Origin: Sphingomonas trueperi
GTDB lineage: Bacteria > Pseudomonadota > Alphaproteobacteria > Sphingomonadales > Sphingomonadaceae
NCBI RefSeq assembly: GCF_011927635.1
Contig: NZ_JAATJB010000012.1
Coordinates: 62,001-126,000 of the forward strand
Length of the DNA stretch: 64,000 bases
Reading direction: 5' to 3'
How positions within the stretch are numbered: the stretch's first letter is position 1; the number at the start of each line of letters is the position of its first letter. Shown here piece after piece: positions 45,615-54,433 of the stretch. The notes beneath the pieces are model-generated. The model saw only the letters and a program-made list of their open reading frames with translations. It was not told where the DNA came from and made no database searches. The position numbers were made by a program, and so were the translations under genes.

Positions 45615-47732
45615 ATGAAGAAGCTCGTTCTTGCCACGCTGCTGGCCGGCGCCGCCGCCGCGCCGCTGGTCGCCCAGACCAGCGCCCCCACGCCGCCGGT
45701 CGCCGCGAAGAAGCCCTACGCGGTGAAGGCCCCCTTCGGCGCCACCCGCGAGGATCCCTATTATTGGCTCCGCGACGATACGCGGAAGAATCCCGAGATG
45801 CTCGCCTATCTGGCGGCCGAGAACGCCTATGCCGATGCGGTGCTCGCGCCGACCAGGCCCATGGCGGACACGCTGTACCGGGAGATCATCGGCCACATCA
45901 AACAGGACGACGCCAGCGTCCCCTATGCCAAGCACGGCTATGTCTACTACACCCGCTTCGATACCGGCGCCGACTATCCGGTGGTCGCGCGGCGCAAGGG
46001 CAGCATGGCGGCGCCCGAGCAACTGCTGTTCGACCAGCCGGCGATGGCCAAGGGCAAGGGTTTCTTCCAGATCGGCAACTGGCGGGTAAGCCCCGACAAC
46101 GCCCGCATCGCCTGGGCCGAGGACACCGTCGGCCGCCGGCAATATGTGCTGAAGGTGAAGGACATCGCCACGGGCACGCTGCTCGCCGACACGGTGCCCA
46201 ATATCGAGGCCGGGCTGGTGTGGTCGGCGGACGGCAAGACGATCTTCTATGTCGAGAAGGACCCGGTCACGCTGCTCGGCACGCGGGTGAAGGCGCATGT
46301 GCTCGGCACCCCCGCCTCGGCCGACCGGCTCGTCTATACCGAGAAGGACGACACCTTCTACATGAGCATCGGCGCCACGACCGACGAGCGCTATATCTGC
46401 ATCAACCTCCATTCGACCGTGAGCGACGAGCAGCGCTGCGCGCCGGCCGCCAATCCGGTTGCCTTCACGCCGGTCGCGCCGCGCGCGCGGGACTTCCTCT
46501 ACAATGCCGATCACCTGGGCGGGCGCTGGATCATCCGCACCAACTGGCAGGCACCCAACTATCGGATCATGGTGGTGCCGGATGCGAAGGCCGCGGCGGG
46601 GCGCGCCGGCTGGGCCGATCTCGTGCCGACCAGCGACACGGTGTTCATCGAGAATTTCCAGCCCTTCGATCGCTTTCTCGCCATCGAGGAGCGCTCGGGC
46701 GGCAACAAGCGGCTGCGGATGCTGACCCCGGCCGGCAAGAGCAGCTTCGTGACCGCGGACGAGCCCGCCTATGTCATGGACCTCGGCACCAACGAGGACC
46801 CGGCCAGCCCGGTGCTGCGCTACACCTATGGCTCGCTGGTCACGCCGACCACCACCTACGAAGTCGATGCCGCGACCGGCAAACGGACGGTGCTGAAGGT
46901 GCAGCCGGTACCGGGCTATGACGCTTCCAGATATGTGACGGAGCGCGTCTGGGCCACGGCGCGCGACGGCACCAGGGTGCCGGTCAGCCTCGTCCATGCC
47001 AAGACCTTCCGGAAGAACGGCACGGCGGCGCTGTTCCAGTACGCTTATGGCAGCTACGGCTATTCGACCGATCCGAGCTTCAATCCGACGCTGCCGAGCA
47101 TGCTGGATCGCGGCATGGTCTATGCCATCGCGCATATCCGCGGCGGGCAGGAAATGGGCCGCAAATGGTATGATGACGGCAAGATCTTCCACAAGAAGAA
47201 CAGCTTCACCGACTTCGTCGACGTGACCCGCTTCCTGGTCGACCAGGGCTATGCCGCCAAGGGCCGGGTGGCGGCGATGGGCGGCAGCGCGGGCGGGCTG
47301 CTGATGGGCGCGGTCGCCAACATGGCGCCGCAGGACTATCGCGTGATCATCGCGCAGGTGCCGTTCGTCGACGTGGTGACGACGATGCTCGACACCTCGA
47401 TCCCGCTGACCACCGGCGAGTTCGACGAATGGGGCAACCCCGCCGAGCAGCGCTATTACGACTATATGCTCAGCTACTCGCCCTACGACAATGTGACGGC
47501 GCAGGCCTATCCGTCGCTCTATGTCGGCACCGGCTTGTGGGACAGCCAGGTACAATATTACGAGCCGACCAAATGGGTGGCGAAGCTCCGCGCGACCAAG
47601 ACCGATGCCAATCCGCTGGTCTTCCGCGTCAACATGGAGGCGGGCCATGGCGGCAAGTCCGGCCGGTTCGAGCGCTACAAGCAGAATGCGGAGTATCTCG
47701 CCTTCGCGCTGGACCAGCTGAAGGTGCAGTAA
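45615..47732 (+). CDS. exported S9 prolyl oligopeptidase/oligopeptidase B
   Basis: A 705-residue serine peptidase with a signal peptide (MKKLVLATLLAGAAAAPLVAQ), an N-terminal beta-propeller (from DPYYWLRDD) and a C-terminal alpha/beta hydrolase domain. The catalytic triad reads S558 in GGSAGG, D643 in GLWDSQV and H678 in AGHGGKSG. The closest type is oligopeptidase B (S9A), which cuts after basic residues in peptides. I start at the ATG at 45615, which begins the signal sequence. It is monocistronic. Confidence 0.92.
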   Translation: MKKLVLATLLAGAAAAPLVAQTSAPTPPVAAKKPYAVKAPFGATREDPYYWLRDDTRKNPEMLAYLAAENAYADAVLAPTRPMADTLYREIIGHIKQDDASVPYAKHGYVYYTRFDTGADYPVVARRKGSMAAPEQLLFDQPAMAKGKGFFQIGNWRVSPDNARIAWAEDTVGRRQYVLKVKDIATGTLLADTVPNIEAGLVWSADGKTIFYVEKDPVTLLGTRVKAHVLGTPASADRLVYTEKDDTFYMSIGATTDERYICINLHSTVSDEQRCAPAANPVAFTPVAPRARDFLYNADHLGGRWIIRTNWQAPNYRIMVVPDAKAAAGRAGWADLVPTSDTVFIENFQPFDRFLAIEERSGGNKRLRMLTPAGKSSFVTADEPAYVMDLGTNEDPASPVLRYTYGSLVTPTTTYEVDAATGKRTVLKVQPVPGYDASRYVTERVWATARDGTRVPVSLVHAKTFRKNGTAALFQYAYGSYGYSTDPSFNPTLPSMLDRGMVYAIAHIRGGQEMGRKWYDDGKIFHKKNSFTDFVDVTRFLVDQGYAAKGRVAAMGGSAGGLLMGAVANMAPQDYRVIIAQVPFVDVVTTMLDTSIPLTTGEFDEWGNPAEQRYYDYMLSYSPYDNVTAQAYPSLYVGTGLWDSQVQYYEPTKWVAKLRATKTDANPLVFRVNMEAGHGGKSGRFERYKQNAEYLAFALDQLKVQ

Positions 47733-47751
47733 GCAAGCGGGGGTGGGCTGC

Positions 47752-48162
47752 TCAGCCCCCCTTTGCCCGGGTATAGGGCGTGAACTTCCCCAGCCGGCAA
47801 TAGCCGCTGGGGATGCTCATACCCGGCGTCACCACCCGGAACTGGTCGTTGCGGCAGAGCTGGCTGCCGCGCATCTCGACGATCACCGTGCTCAGCGGCG
47901 CCAGCGACGGGCATTCGGAGGCGAGGTCGTTGCGATAGAGCCGCGCGCCCTGGCGATAGACCAGGGTGCGCGTATCGATGATCTGCGGGCCGTCGGTGAA
48001 GCCAGGGTTGATGCAGTCCTGCGGCTTGCCCGGCACCCGGTCGCCCAGCGCGCTGGCGAGTTCGCGCCGCGCCTGGGCGTCGCGCTGGGCCTGATAGTCG
48101 GCATTCTGGACGCAGCCGGCGAGCGTGAGCGCGCCGATGATAGTGGTGATGGCGAAGCGCAT
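47752..48162 (-). CDS. small lipoprotein of unknown function
   Basis: A 136-residue protein with an N-terminal signal and lipobox LAGC (MRFAITTIIGALTLAGC), so it is a predicted outer-membrane lipoprotein. The rest contains four more cysteines in pairs (QDCINPGF, ECPSL, LCRNDQ, YCRLG), suggesting a disulfide-stabilised domain. The motif ASECPSLAPL...LCRNDQF recalls small cysteine-paired lipoproteins in sphingomonads, but I cannot name the family. Confidence 0.75.
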   Translation of the reverse strand: MRFAITTIIGALTLAGCVQNADYQAQRDAQARRELASALGDRVPGKPQDCINPGFTDGPQIIDTRTLVYRQGARLYRNDLASECPSLAPLSTVIVEMRGSQLCRNDQFRVVTPGMSIPSGYCRLGKFTPYTRAKGG

Positions 48163-48189
48163 CGTTTCTCTCCTCGCCGACCCTACGAC

Positions 48190-48924
48190 TCAGCCGGCAA
48201 AACTATCCTTCGCGGCGCGGCGTTCGGCCAGCATGCGCGCATCCGCCGCGCGGAGGAAGGGGTTGGTCACGCGTTCGGCGGCGATCGTGGTCGGCACGGT
48301 CGCCTCGCCGGCGGCGCGCAGCCGCTCCACCTCGGCCATGCGGTCGCGGATCGCGGCATTGTGCGGCTCCGCCACCAGCGCGTAGCGGCCGTTCGACAGC
48401 GTATATTCGTGCGCGCAATAGACGATGGTGTCGTCGGGCATCGCGGCGAAGCGCTGCATCGCCGTGAACATCTGCTCAGGCGTTCCCTCGAACAGCCGCC
48501 CGCAGCCCATCGCGAACAGCGTATCGCCGACGAACGCCAGGGCGTCTTCGGCAAAGTGGTAGGCGATGTGCCCGGCGGTGTGGGCCGGCACTTCCAGCAC
48601 CGTCGCGACATGGCCGCCGATCGCCACCGTATCGCCCTCGGCGACCAGCCGATCGGCGGTGGGGATCTTCGCGGCCTCGGCGGCCGGCGCGATCACGGTA
48701 CAACCGGTCGCCGCCTTGAGCGCGGCGTTGCCGCCGGTGTGATCGGGATGCCAGTGGGTGTTCCAGATCGCCGAGAGCTGCCAGCCCTGTTCGGCCAGCG
48801 CCGCCAGCACCGGCGCCGCGTCGCCCGGATCGACCACGATCGTCTCGCCCGACACGGGATCGTGGACGAGCCAGACATAATTGTCGGTAAAGGCGGCGAC
48901 GCGGACGATCTGGAGCGCGGTCAT
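48190..48924 (-). CDS. gloB: hydroxyacylglutathione hydrolase (glyoxalase II)
   Basis: Glyoxalase II hydrolyses S-D-lactoylglutathione to D-lactate and glutathione. The 244-residue metallo-beta-lactamase-fold protein has the binuclear metal motif THWHPDH near residues 57-63 and downstream HTAGHIAYHF and YCAHEYTLSN. It follows gloA by 4 bp on the same strand, so both glyoxalase steps form one operon. Confidence 0.95.
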   Translation of the reverse strand: MTALQIVRVAAFTDNYVWLVHDPVSGETIVVDPGDAAPVLAALAEQGWQLSAIWNTHWHPDHTGGNAALKAATGCTVIAPAAEAAKIPTADRLVAEGDTVAIGGHVATVLEVPAHTAGHIAYHFAEDALAFVGDTLFAMGCGRLFEGTPEQMFTAMQRFAAMPDDTIVYCAHEYTLSNGRYALVAEPHNAAIRDRMAEVERLRAAGEATVPTTIAAERVTNPFLRAADARMLAERRAAKDSFAG

Positions 48925-48928
48925 CGCC

Positions 48929-49363
48929 TCACCACTCGCCGGTGTTCGGCATCGACGCCCAGGGCTCCTGCGGGGGCAGGCTGCCGTTCTGGAGCAGCTC
49001 GATCGAGATCTTGTCGGGCGTGCGGACGAACGCCATGTGGCCGTCGCGCGGCGGGCGGTTGATCGTCACGCCGGCATCCTGCAGCCGCTGGCAGGTTGCG
49101 TAAATGTCGTCGACCTGGAAGGCGAGGTGCCCGAAGTTGCGGCCGCCGGTATAGTCTTCCGGATCCCAATTATGGGTCAGTTCCACCTCGGCGGTGCCGC
49201 GGCCGGTTGCCGGATCGATGTCCGCTTCGGTGGCGAGATAGATCAGCGTGAAGCGGCCCTTCTCGCTGGTGATGCGGTGGGTCTCCTTGAGGCCCAGCAG
49301 CTCGAAGAACTTGATCGAGGCGTCCGGGTCGGTGACGCGGATCATGGTGTGGAGGAACTTCAC
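48929..49363 (-). CDS. gloA: lactoylglutathione lyase (glyoxalase I)
   Basis: Glyoxalase I converts the methylglyoxal-glutathione adduct to S-lactoylglutathione. The 144-residue VOC-fold protein contains metal-ligand motifs LHTMIRV (His), AEVELTHNW (Glu), GHLAFQVDD (His) and KISIELLQ (Glu). I start at GTG 49363 because AGGGAG lies 7 bases upstream; a longer in-frame start is not supported. Confidence 0.95.
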   Translation of the reverse strand: MKFLHTMIRVTDPDASIKFFELLGLKETHRITSEKGRFTLIYLATEADIDPATGRGTAEVELTHNWDPEDYTGGRNFGHLAFQVDDIYATCQRLQDAGVTINRPPRDGHMAFVRTPDKISIELLQNGSLPPQEPWASMPNTGEW

Positions 49364-49426
49364 GGGGGCACTCCCTGGATTGGCGTTTCCCGCCAGATAG
49401 GGGCGCCCCGCGCTCGGTTCCACCCG

Positions 49427-50260
49427 CTACTTGGCCGGTGCGGCGTCGAACTGGGCGAGCGCGGCCCGGGCGGCGGTGGCTTGCGGGCTGCTCGGCGCGG
49501 CGGCGACGACCTTGTTCCACGCCGCCTTGGCGCCCGCTTCGTCGCCGCTCGCCGCCGCGATGTTGCCCGCCTCGATCTGGACCGCGGCGTCATCCCCGGC
49601 GCGCTTGACCGCCTCGGCGATGTCCTTCTGCGCACGCGGCAGGTCGTTCATTCGCCGCGCGAGCGTCGCCGAGAGCAGCCAGGCGAGCGGATCGTCGCCG
49701 GCCTTGGCAAGTGCGACGTCGATATCGGCACGTGCGCCGACATTCTCGCCGGAGGCGACAGCGGCGCGGGCGCGGTCGAGATAGGCCTCGCCCAGCGCCA
49801 GCCCCTTCAGCTGCCCGCTGGCCAGCGCGGCGTTGATCGCCGCGCGTGCCCTGGGCGGCTTCTTGGCGGCGAGCCAGGCATTGCCCGCCTGGGTCCAGTA
49901 GACCGCGGCACGGGCGCCGTCCTTCGCGGTCTCCGCCTCGCCTGCGGCCTCCTCGAACGCGGCCGCGGCCGAGTCCCAGCGGCCCTGGTTGGTATAGGCG
50001 ACGGCGAGGCACTGCCGGGCGAACATGCCGCCCTTGTCGGTGCCCCATTTCACCGCCTCGTCGATCGCCGCGCCCGGATCGCCGGTGGCGAGATCCATGC
50101 ACTTGGTGAAGCGCGGCGGCTCGCCCGCAGGCACCGGCGCGGCAGCCTTGGCGGCAGCGGCGCGGGCGCGCTCGGCATCGCGCAGCACCGGGCCGGCCTT
50201 GGGCGCGATGGCGGCGGGGGTCTGCTGCTGGGCGATCAGCAGGAGGAGGGGGAAGAGCAT
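49427..50260 (-). CDS. TPR-repeat protein, probably exported
   Basis: A 277-residue, Ala-rich protein with an N-terminal hydrophobic segment (MLFPLLLLIAQQQ) that may be a signal peptide, and tandem tetratricopeptide-like repeats (for example AYTNQGRWDSAAAAFEEAAG, AWLAAKKPPRARAAINAAL and LPRAQKDIAEAVKRAG), giving a helical scaffold for protein-protein contact. It overlaps the downstream end of the alpha/beta hydrolase gene by 25 bases on the same strand. Function unknown. Confidence 0.82.
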   Translation of the reverse strand: MLFPLLLLIAQQQTPAAIAPKAGPVLRDAERARAAAAKAAAPVPAGEPPRFTKCMDLATGDPGAAIDEAVKWGTDKGGMFARQCLAVAYTNQGRWDSAAAAFEEAAGEAETAKDGARAAVYWTQAGNAWLAAKKPPRARAAINAALASGQLKGLALGEAYLDRARAAVASGENVGARADIDVALAKAGDDPLAWLLSATLARRMNDLPRAQKDIAEAVKRAGDDAAVQIEAGNIAAASGDEAGAKAAWNKVVAAAPSSPQATAARAALAQFDAAPAK

Positions 50261-50961
50261 GCGATCAATACGTCCTCGGTGGCGCTAAGCAGCAGGCGGA
50301 TGTCGGCGTCGCGCGACAGGCGGTGGTCACCGCCCTTGACCAGCGTCACCTGCACATCGTCTGAACGAAGCGTGTCGGCGAGCCGCAGCGCCAGTTCCCA
50401 CGGCACCTCGGCGTCGCGCTGGCCCTGGAGCAGGCGCACCGGGCCGTCAAAGGCGATCGGCGCCTCCAGCACCAGGTTGGCCTCGCCCGAGGTCCAGAAG
50501 GGGAGGGTGGTGACCATCGGTTCGGGGCCATAGTCGCTCGGCTGTTCGAGCCGGCCCTCCTTGGCGAGCGTCGCCTTCTCGGCATCGGTGAAGCCCCAGC
50601 GGGTGAAATCGGGCGCGGCGGCGATGCCGACCATGCCCACGACGCGCCCGGGCCGCGCCTGCGCCACCAGCAGCATCAGCCAGCCGCCCATCGACGAGCC
50701 GACCAGCACCACCGGCCCTTCCACCACCGTGTCGATCATCCGCAGTGCGTCGTCGCGCCAGCTCGCCAGCGTCTGGTCTTCGAAGGCGCCCGCGCTTTCG
50801 CCGCAGCCGGCATAGTCGAAGCGCAGGAACGCCTGGCCGCGGTCACGCGCCCAGCCCTCCATCGCCAGCACCTTCGATCCCTGCATGTCGGAGCGATAGC
50901 CGGGGAGGAAGACGATGGTGGGGGCGGCGCCGGGCGTGTGGTGATGGGCGAGCATGGTCAT
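50236..50961 (-). CDS. alpha/beta hydrolase
   Basis: A 241-residue serine hydrolase with the nucleophile elbow VGSSMGGW, the oxyanion-hole strand VFLPGYRSDMQG and a late GDHRLS His. The region FDYAGCGESAG matches small esterases of the BEM46/YheT type seen in alphaproteobacteria. I start at ATG 50961 (MTMLAHHH); an in-frame extension lies in intergenic DNA. Substrate not deducible. Confidence 0.85.
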   Translation of the reverse strand: MTMLAHHHTPGAAPTIVFLPGYRSDMQGSKVLAMEGWARDRGQAFLRFDYAGCGESAGAFEDQTLASWRDDALRMIDTVVEGPVVLVGSSMGGWLMLLVAQARPGRVVGMVGIAAAPDFTRWGFTDAEKATLAKEGRLEQPSDYGPEPMVTTLPFWTSGEANLVLEAPIAFDGPVRLLQGQRDAEVPWELALRLADTLRSDDVQVTLVKGGDHRLSRDADIRLLLSATEDVLIACSSPSSC

Positions 50962-51068
50962 GGCCGGCGGTGTAGCCGCTCCCGCCTTTCGCCGCCAGCG
51001 ACGGAACCGATCACGGCCATCGGGATTGATCATAGGACATCGCATCCCGGAAGGAGCATCTAGGCGCC

Positions 51069-51203
51069 ATGAGCAAAGTCGAGAAAGCCATCGCCCTGCC
51101 GGTCCGCCGGTTCGTCCCCAGCAGCCAGCTCGTCTTCGGCGCGGCGATTGTCGTGTCGGGCCTCTCGGTCCTCGCCGGCAAGCTGATCGCGGCGCTCGCC
51201 TAA
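51069..51203 (+). CDS. 44-residue membrane protein
   Basis: ATG at 51069 and TAA at 51201-51203; AAGGAG lies 12 bases upstream. The peptide has a basic N-terminus (MSKVEKAIALPVRRF) and one hydrophobic helix (LVFGAAIVVSGLSVLAGKLI). It sits between two divergent/convergent genes and its stop overlaps the stop of the M48 gene on the other strand. Third-position G/C bias is like that of neighbouring genes. Unrecognised family; real but unproven. Confidence 0.55.
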   Translation: MSKVEKAIALPVRRFVPSSQLVFGAAIVVSGLSVLAGKLIAALA

Positions 51204-52255
51204 GGGGCGGTCGCCGGGCTGTCGCCGCACATCGCGCGCAGCGCCTGCCATTGCTCGGGGCTGAGCGCGGGCTTGTACGCAGCGCCCGGTTTGGCGCTCG
51301 CCCGGAACGCCTGTTCGCGCGCCGTCGATAGCGGGTGCGAGGACAGATAGGTCATCATCACCGCTGCATTGCCGGGCTGCGCGTCCTGCTCGGCCAGCCG
51401 TGCGAACAGCGCGGCCGTCGGCAGCGGGGAGATATTGGCGGCCTGCAGCCGCCCGATCGCATAACCGTCCGCCCCCGCCTCGGCCTTGCGCGAATAGCGG
51501 GCGTTGAGCAGCGCGTTGCCATAGCCGCTGACATTGCCGTCGAACCCGCCGAGCAGCAGCTGCAGGCCATATTGGCGGATCAGTGCCTCCATGCCGTCGC
51601 GGTGGGCGACATGGCCGAGCTCATGCGCGAGCACCCCCGCCACCTCGTCCGGCGACTTGGCGTTCTGGATCAGCCCGTCGAACAGCACCACCTGCCCGCC
51701 GGGAAAGGCGACGGCGTTGATCATCGGCGCATGGACGACGCGGATGGTCACGTCGCCATCCTGGCGCAGCCGCGCGCCGAGGGCTTTCAGTGCGGCGTCG
51801 CCCTGCGGGCTGGCGCAGGCATAGGTGCCGAGATTGCCGACGATCAGCCGGCCCATCCGCTGCTCCACCGATTGCGGCACCAGTCGCGCCAGTAGCGGCG
51901 GCAGCTTGAGCGTGAAGGCGACGACCAGCACCGCGAGGATGGCGAGCACGCCCGCCGAGCGCCACAGCCCGAACCGATCGATCCAGGCCCCGTAGCGTGC
52001 CGGCTTGGGCAGTTGCACCGCGATTTCGGACGGCGGGAACTCGAGAAAGGTGATCCGCCAGCCCGGCCGTCCCTTCAGGCCGAAGGCGCGCTCATGGTGC
52101 GAGGTGCCGTGCGGCTCCAGGTCGGCAAAGGCATAGGGGCCCGGATCGGCGCCGTCGCCCTGGAGCGTGAATCGCCGCTCGTCGGCGCTCGGCACGAGCA
52201 CCGGCATGCGCCGTTCGCCGCTGCGGCCGTCGTAATGCCAGACCCGGGTTTCCAC
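51200..52255 (-). CDS. M48 family metallopeptidase with membrane anchor
   Basis: A 351-residue protein. A variable N-terminal domain (to about 90) is followed by a membrane helix (VLAILAVLVVAFTLKLPPLLA) and an M48 peptidase domain with the zinc motif H211-ELGH (AHELGHVAHRDG). M48 peptidases such as HtpX/BepA degrade misfolded membrane or envelope proteins. It starts at GTG 52255, 14 bp after the DUF898 gene, with GGAGG upstream. The DUF898-M48 pair is conserved in proteobacteria. Confidence 0.88.
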   Translation of the reverse strand: METRVWHYDGRSGERRMPVLVPSADERRFTLQGDGADPGPYAFADLEPHGTSHHERAFGLKGRPGWRITFLEFPPSEIAVQLPKPARYGAWIDRFGLWRSAGVLAILAVLVVAFTLKLPPLLARLVPQSVEQRMGRLIVGNLGTYACASPQGDAALKALGARLRQDGDVTIRVVHAPMINAVAFPGGQVVLFDGLIQNAKSPDEVAGVLAHELGHVAHRDGMEALIRQYGLQLLLGGFDGNVSGYGNALLNARYSRKAEAGADGYAIGRLQAANISPLPTAALFARLAEQDAQPGNAAVMMTYLSSHPLSTAREQAFRASAKPGAAYKPALSPEQWQALRAMCGDSPATAP

Positions 52256-52268
52256 CTGTTGCCCTCCC

Positions 52269-53366
52269 TCAGAACGCGCCCATGTCGAGGCTGTCGAACA
52301 GCCCCTCGCCCTGGCCGGGCGCGCGCGTGTCCGATTGCGTGAACTGCTCGAGATCCAGCGTACCATAAGCGCGCAGGTGGCGGATGAAGAACGCCCAGTT
52401 GCGATAGCCGATGAAGATCGAGCCGATGCCCAGCGTGCACACCACCAGGGCAACGGTGCCGAGCATCAGCTTCAGCCAGTCCTTGGTACGCGCGGTGAAC
52501 TCGAACTCGAGGTGCCCGAGCGTCAGTGCGCCGATCGCCTGGCGAAAATAGGCGGCGTAGAAGGAAAGGCTGATCAGCCCGAACAGCGCCAGGAACAGCA
52601 GGTAGAACACGAAGAAGCCGACGATCAGGAACAGCGGGGGGGCGACGGGCCCAGGCGCCGTTTGCGGGGTCACACCGAACCACAGGCTGAGCGCCACGGC
52701 CACGATGCCGCCGATAACCAGCGCCACGGGCAGCAGGTAGAACAGCAGATAGCGCCGCATCAGCCCGTCCGAGCTGGCGCCGGAGCGAAACGGATAGGGC
52801 CCGAAGCTCATCGCGTTCCAGCGTTCGTTCCACAGCGTGACCAGCGCCCAGGGCACCAGCAGGCCGAACGCGGCGCTGCCCAGCATCATCCGCCAGAGAT
52901 AGGAAAGACCGTAGCGAAACCCCTGGTCGTCGCTGCCGCCGCGGATGCCGTGCCAATAGGTGCGGCTCAGCCGGTAGCGCAGCGCGCGGAAGATCGCGAC
53001 GCCGCCCAGCAGGAACAGGAACAGGTAGAGACCGAAGAAGAGCAGGCCGGCCGCAGCGGCGCCCTCGGGCGTGCCCCGCATCGCCAGCGCGCCGACCAGC
53101 AGGTTGAGCCCCGCTACCGGCACGAACACCAGCACCACCACGACGATATAGCCGAGCAGCAGTTCGCGCCCGGTGCCGGTCCATTCGAGTCGGTCGTCGA
53201 TGAAGCGCGTCCGGCTCCACAGATACTGCCGGGTCCGCGTGCGGCCCCAGAAGTTGTAGATGCCGAGCGTTACGATGGTCAGCAGCAGGTTGGTGAACGC
53301 GATCGGGGCGTATTCGCGCCACGCGCCGTAAAACTCGAACGCACCGCGCTCGGCCTGTTCTTGCAT
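52269..53366 (-). CDS. YjgN/DUF898 multi-pass membrane protein
   Basis: A 365-residue inner-membrane protein with several paired helices and the DUF898 signature WGRTRTRQYLWSRTRFID near residues 40-60 and a repeat of the same pattern later (FYLLPVALVIGGI, YRNWAFFIRHLRAYG). Family function is unknown. It leads the M48 gene. I start at ATG 53366 with AGGGGGA upstream. Confidence 0.87.
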   Translation of the reverse strand: MQEQAERGAFEFYGAWREYAPIAFTNLLLTIVTLGIYNFWGRTRTRQYLWSRTRFIDDRLEWTGTGRELLLGYIVVVVLVFVPVAGLNLLVGALAMRGTPEGAAAAGLLFFGLYLFLFLLGGVAIFRALRYRLSRTYWHGIRGGSDDQGFRYGLSYLWRMMLGSAAFGLLVPWALVTLWNERWNAMSFGPYPFRSGASSDGLMRRYLLFYLLPVALVIGGIVAVALSLWFGVTPQTAPGPVAPPLFLIVGFFVFYLLFLALFGLISLSFYAAYFRQAIGALTLGHLEFEFTARTKDWLKLMLGTVALVVCTLGIGSIFIGYRNWAFFIRHLRAYGTLDLEQFTQSDTRAPGQGEGLFDSLDMGAF

Positions 53367-53422
53367 GATGGTCCCCCTTGGCCGCCATCCAATAGCGGCC
53401 AAGGGTTGACGTCAAGTAACGA

Positions 53423-54319
53423 TCAGAGCGCGCTGTTGAAGGTGTCGCACTGGCGCGGGTCGCCGGTCTCCATGCCGCGCTTGAGCCAGGCCATGCGCTG
53501 CGCCGAGGTGCCGTGGGTGAAGCTGTCCGGCACCACGCTACCTCGCGCCTCGCGCTGCAGCGTGTCGTCGCCGATTGCGTTGGCGGCGGTCATGCCTTCC
53601 TCGATGTCGCCGGGTTCCAGCCGGTCGCGGTTGCGCGCCGCCCAGACGCCGGCATAGCAGTCGGCCTGCAGTTCGAGCTTCACCGACAGGCGGTTGCCCT
53701 CGGTCTTCGAGGCGCGAGCCTGGGCCTGCGATACTTCGGTCGAGGTGCCGAGCAGGTCCTGGATATGGTGGCCCATCTCGTGCGCGATCACATAGTCGCG
53801 GGCGAAGTCGCCCTTGGCGCCGAAGCGGTTCTGCAGCTCGTCGAAAAAGGCGGTGTCGAGATACACGCCGTCGTCGCTCGGGCAATAGAAGGGGCCGACC
53901 GCCGAGGTCGCCGCGCCGCAGCCGGTATTGGCGCCGCCCTTGAAGAAGTTGATCGTCGCGGGCCTGTAGTCGCTGCGGCCCATTTCCTGGAAGATCTTGC
54001 CCCAGGTGTCGTCGGTGCTGCGCATCACCCGGCACGCTTCCAGCCGGCGCTCGTCGACGCGGCAGACCTGCTGGCCGGACTGGCCCGCGGTGGGCGAGCG
54101 GCCGCCGCCGCCGCCGCCGCCGCCGCTCTGCCCCAGCATGCCGCCGCCGCCGCCCAGCCCGAACATCACCAATGCGATGATGCCCACCAGCACGATGCCG
54201 CCGCAGCCCATGCCCCGGCCGAGGAACATCGGCAGCAGGCCGAGCAGCGGAAAGCCGCCGCCGCCGCCCGAGCCGAGATCGCGGGCATTGTCGGTAGGAT
54301 CGAGATCGTCGAGCCGCAT
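53423..54319 (-). CDS. ypfJ: YpfJ-type neutral zinc metallopeptidase
   Basis: A 298-residue predicted membrane-anchored peptidase: one helix near residues 34-55 (GCGGIVLVGIIALVMFGLG), a Gly-rich linker, and a peptidase domain with the zinc motif H180-EMGHH (IAHEMGHHIQDLLG), followed by LELQADCYAGVW with the third ligand. YpfJ-type proteins are uncharacterised. The start is ATG 54319 with GGGGAGG 4 bases upstream. It is divergent from the patatin gene. Confidence 0.9.
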   Translation of the reverse strand: MRLDDLDPTDNARDLGSGGGGGFPLLGLLPMFLGRGMGCGGIVLVGIIALVMFGLGGGGGMLGQSGGGGGGGGRSPTAGQSGQQVCRVDERRLEACRVMRSTDDTWGKIFQEMGRSDYRPATINFFKGGANTGCGAATSAVGPFYCPSDDGVYLDTAFFDELQNRFGAKGDFARDYVIAHEMGHHIQDLLGTSTEVSQAQARASKTEGNRLSVKLELQADCYAGVWAARNRDRLEPGDIEEGMTAANAIGDDTLQREARGSVVPDSFTHGTSAQRMAWLKRGMETGDPRQCDTFNSAL

Positions 54320-54433
54320 TGGGCCTCCCCTTGATTTGGTTGCCGTAACAATGCGCCAATCGTCTGCGCGTTGCACGTGCCGCTAGCAAGGTTCGTATTG
54401 CTCCGCAGCATGGGATGCGCCACATCGCACCGC

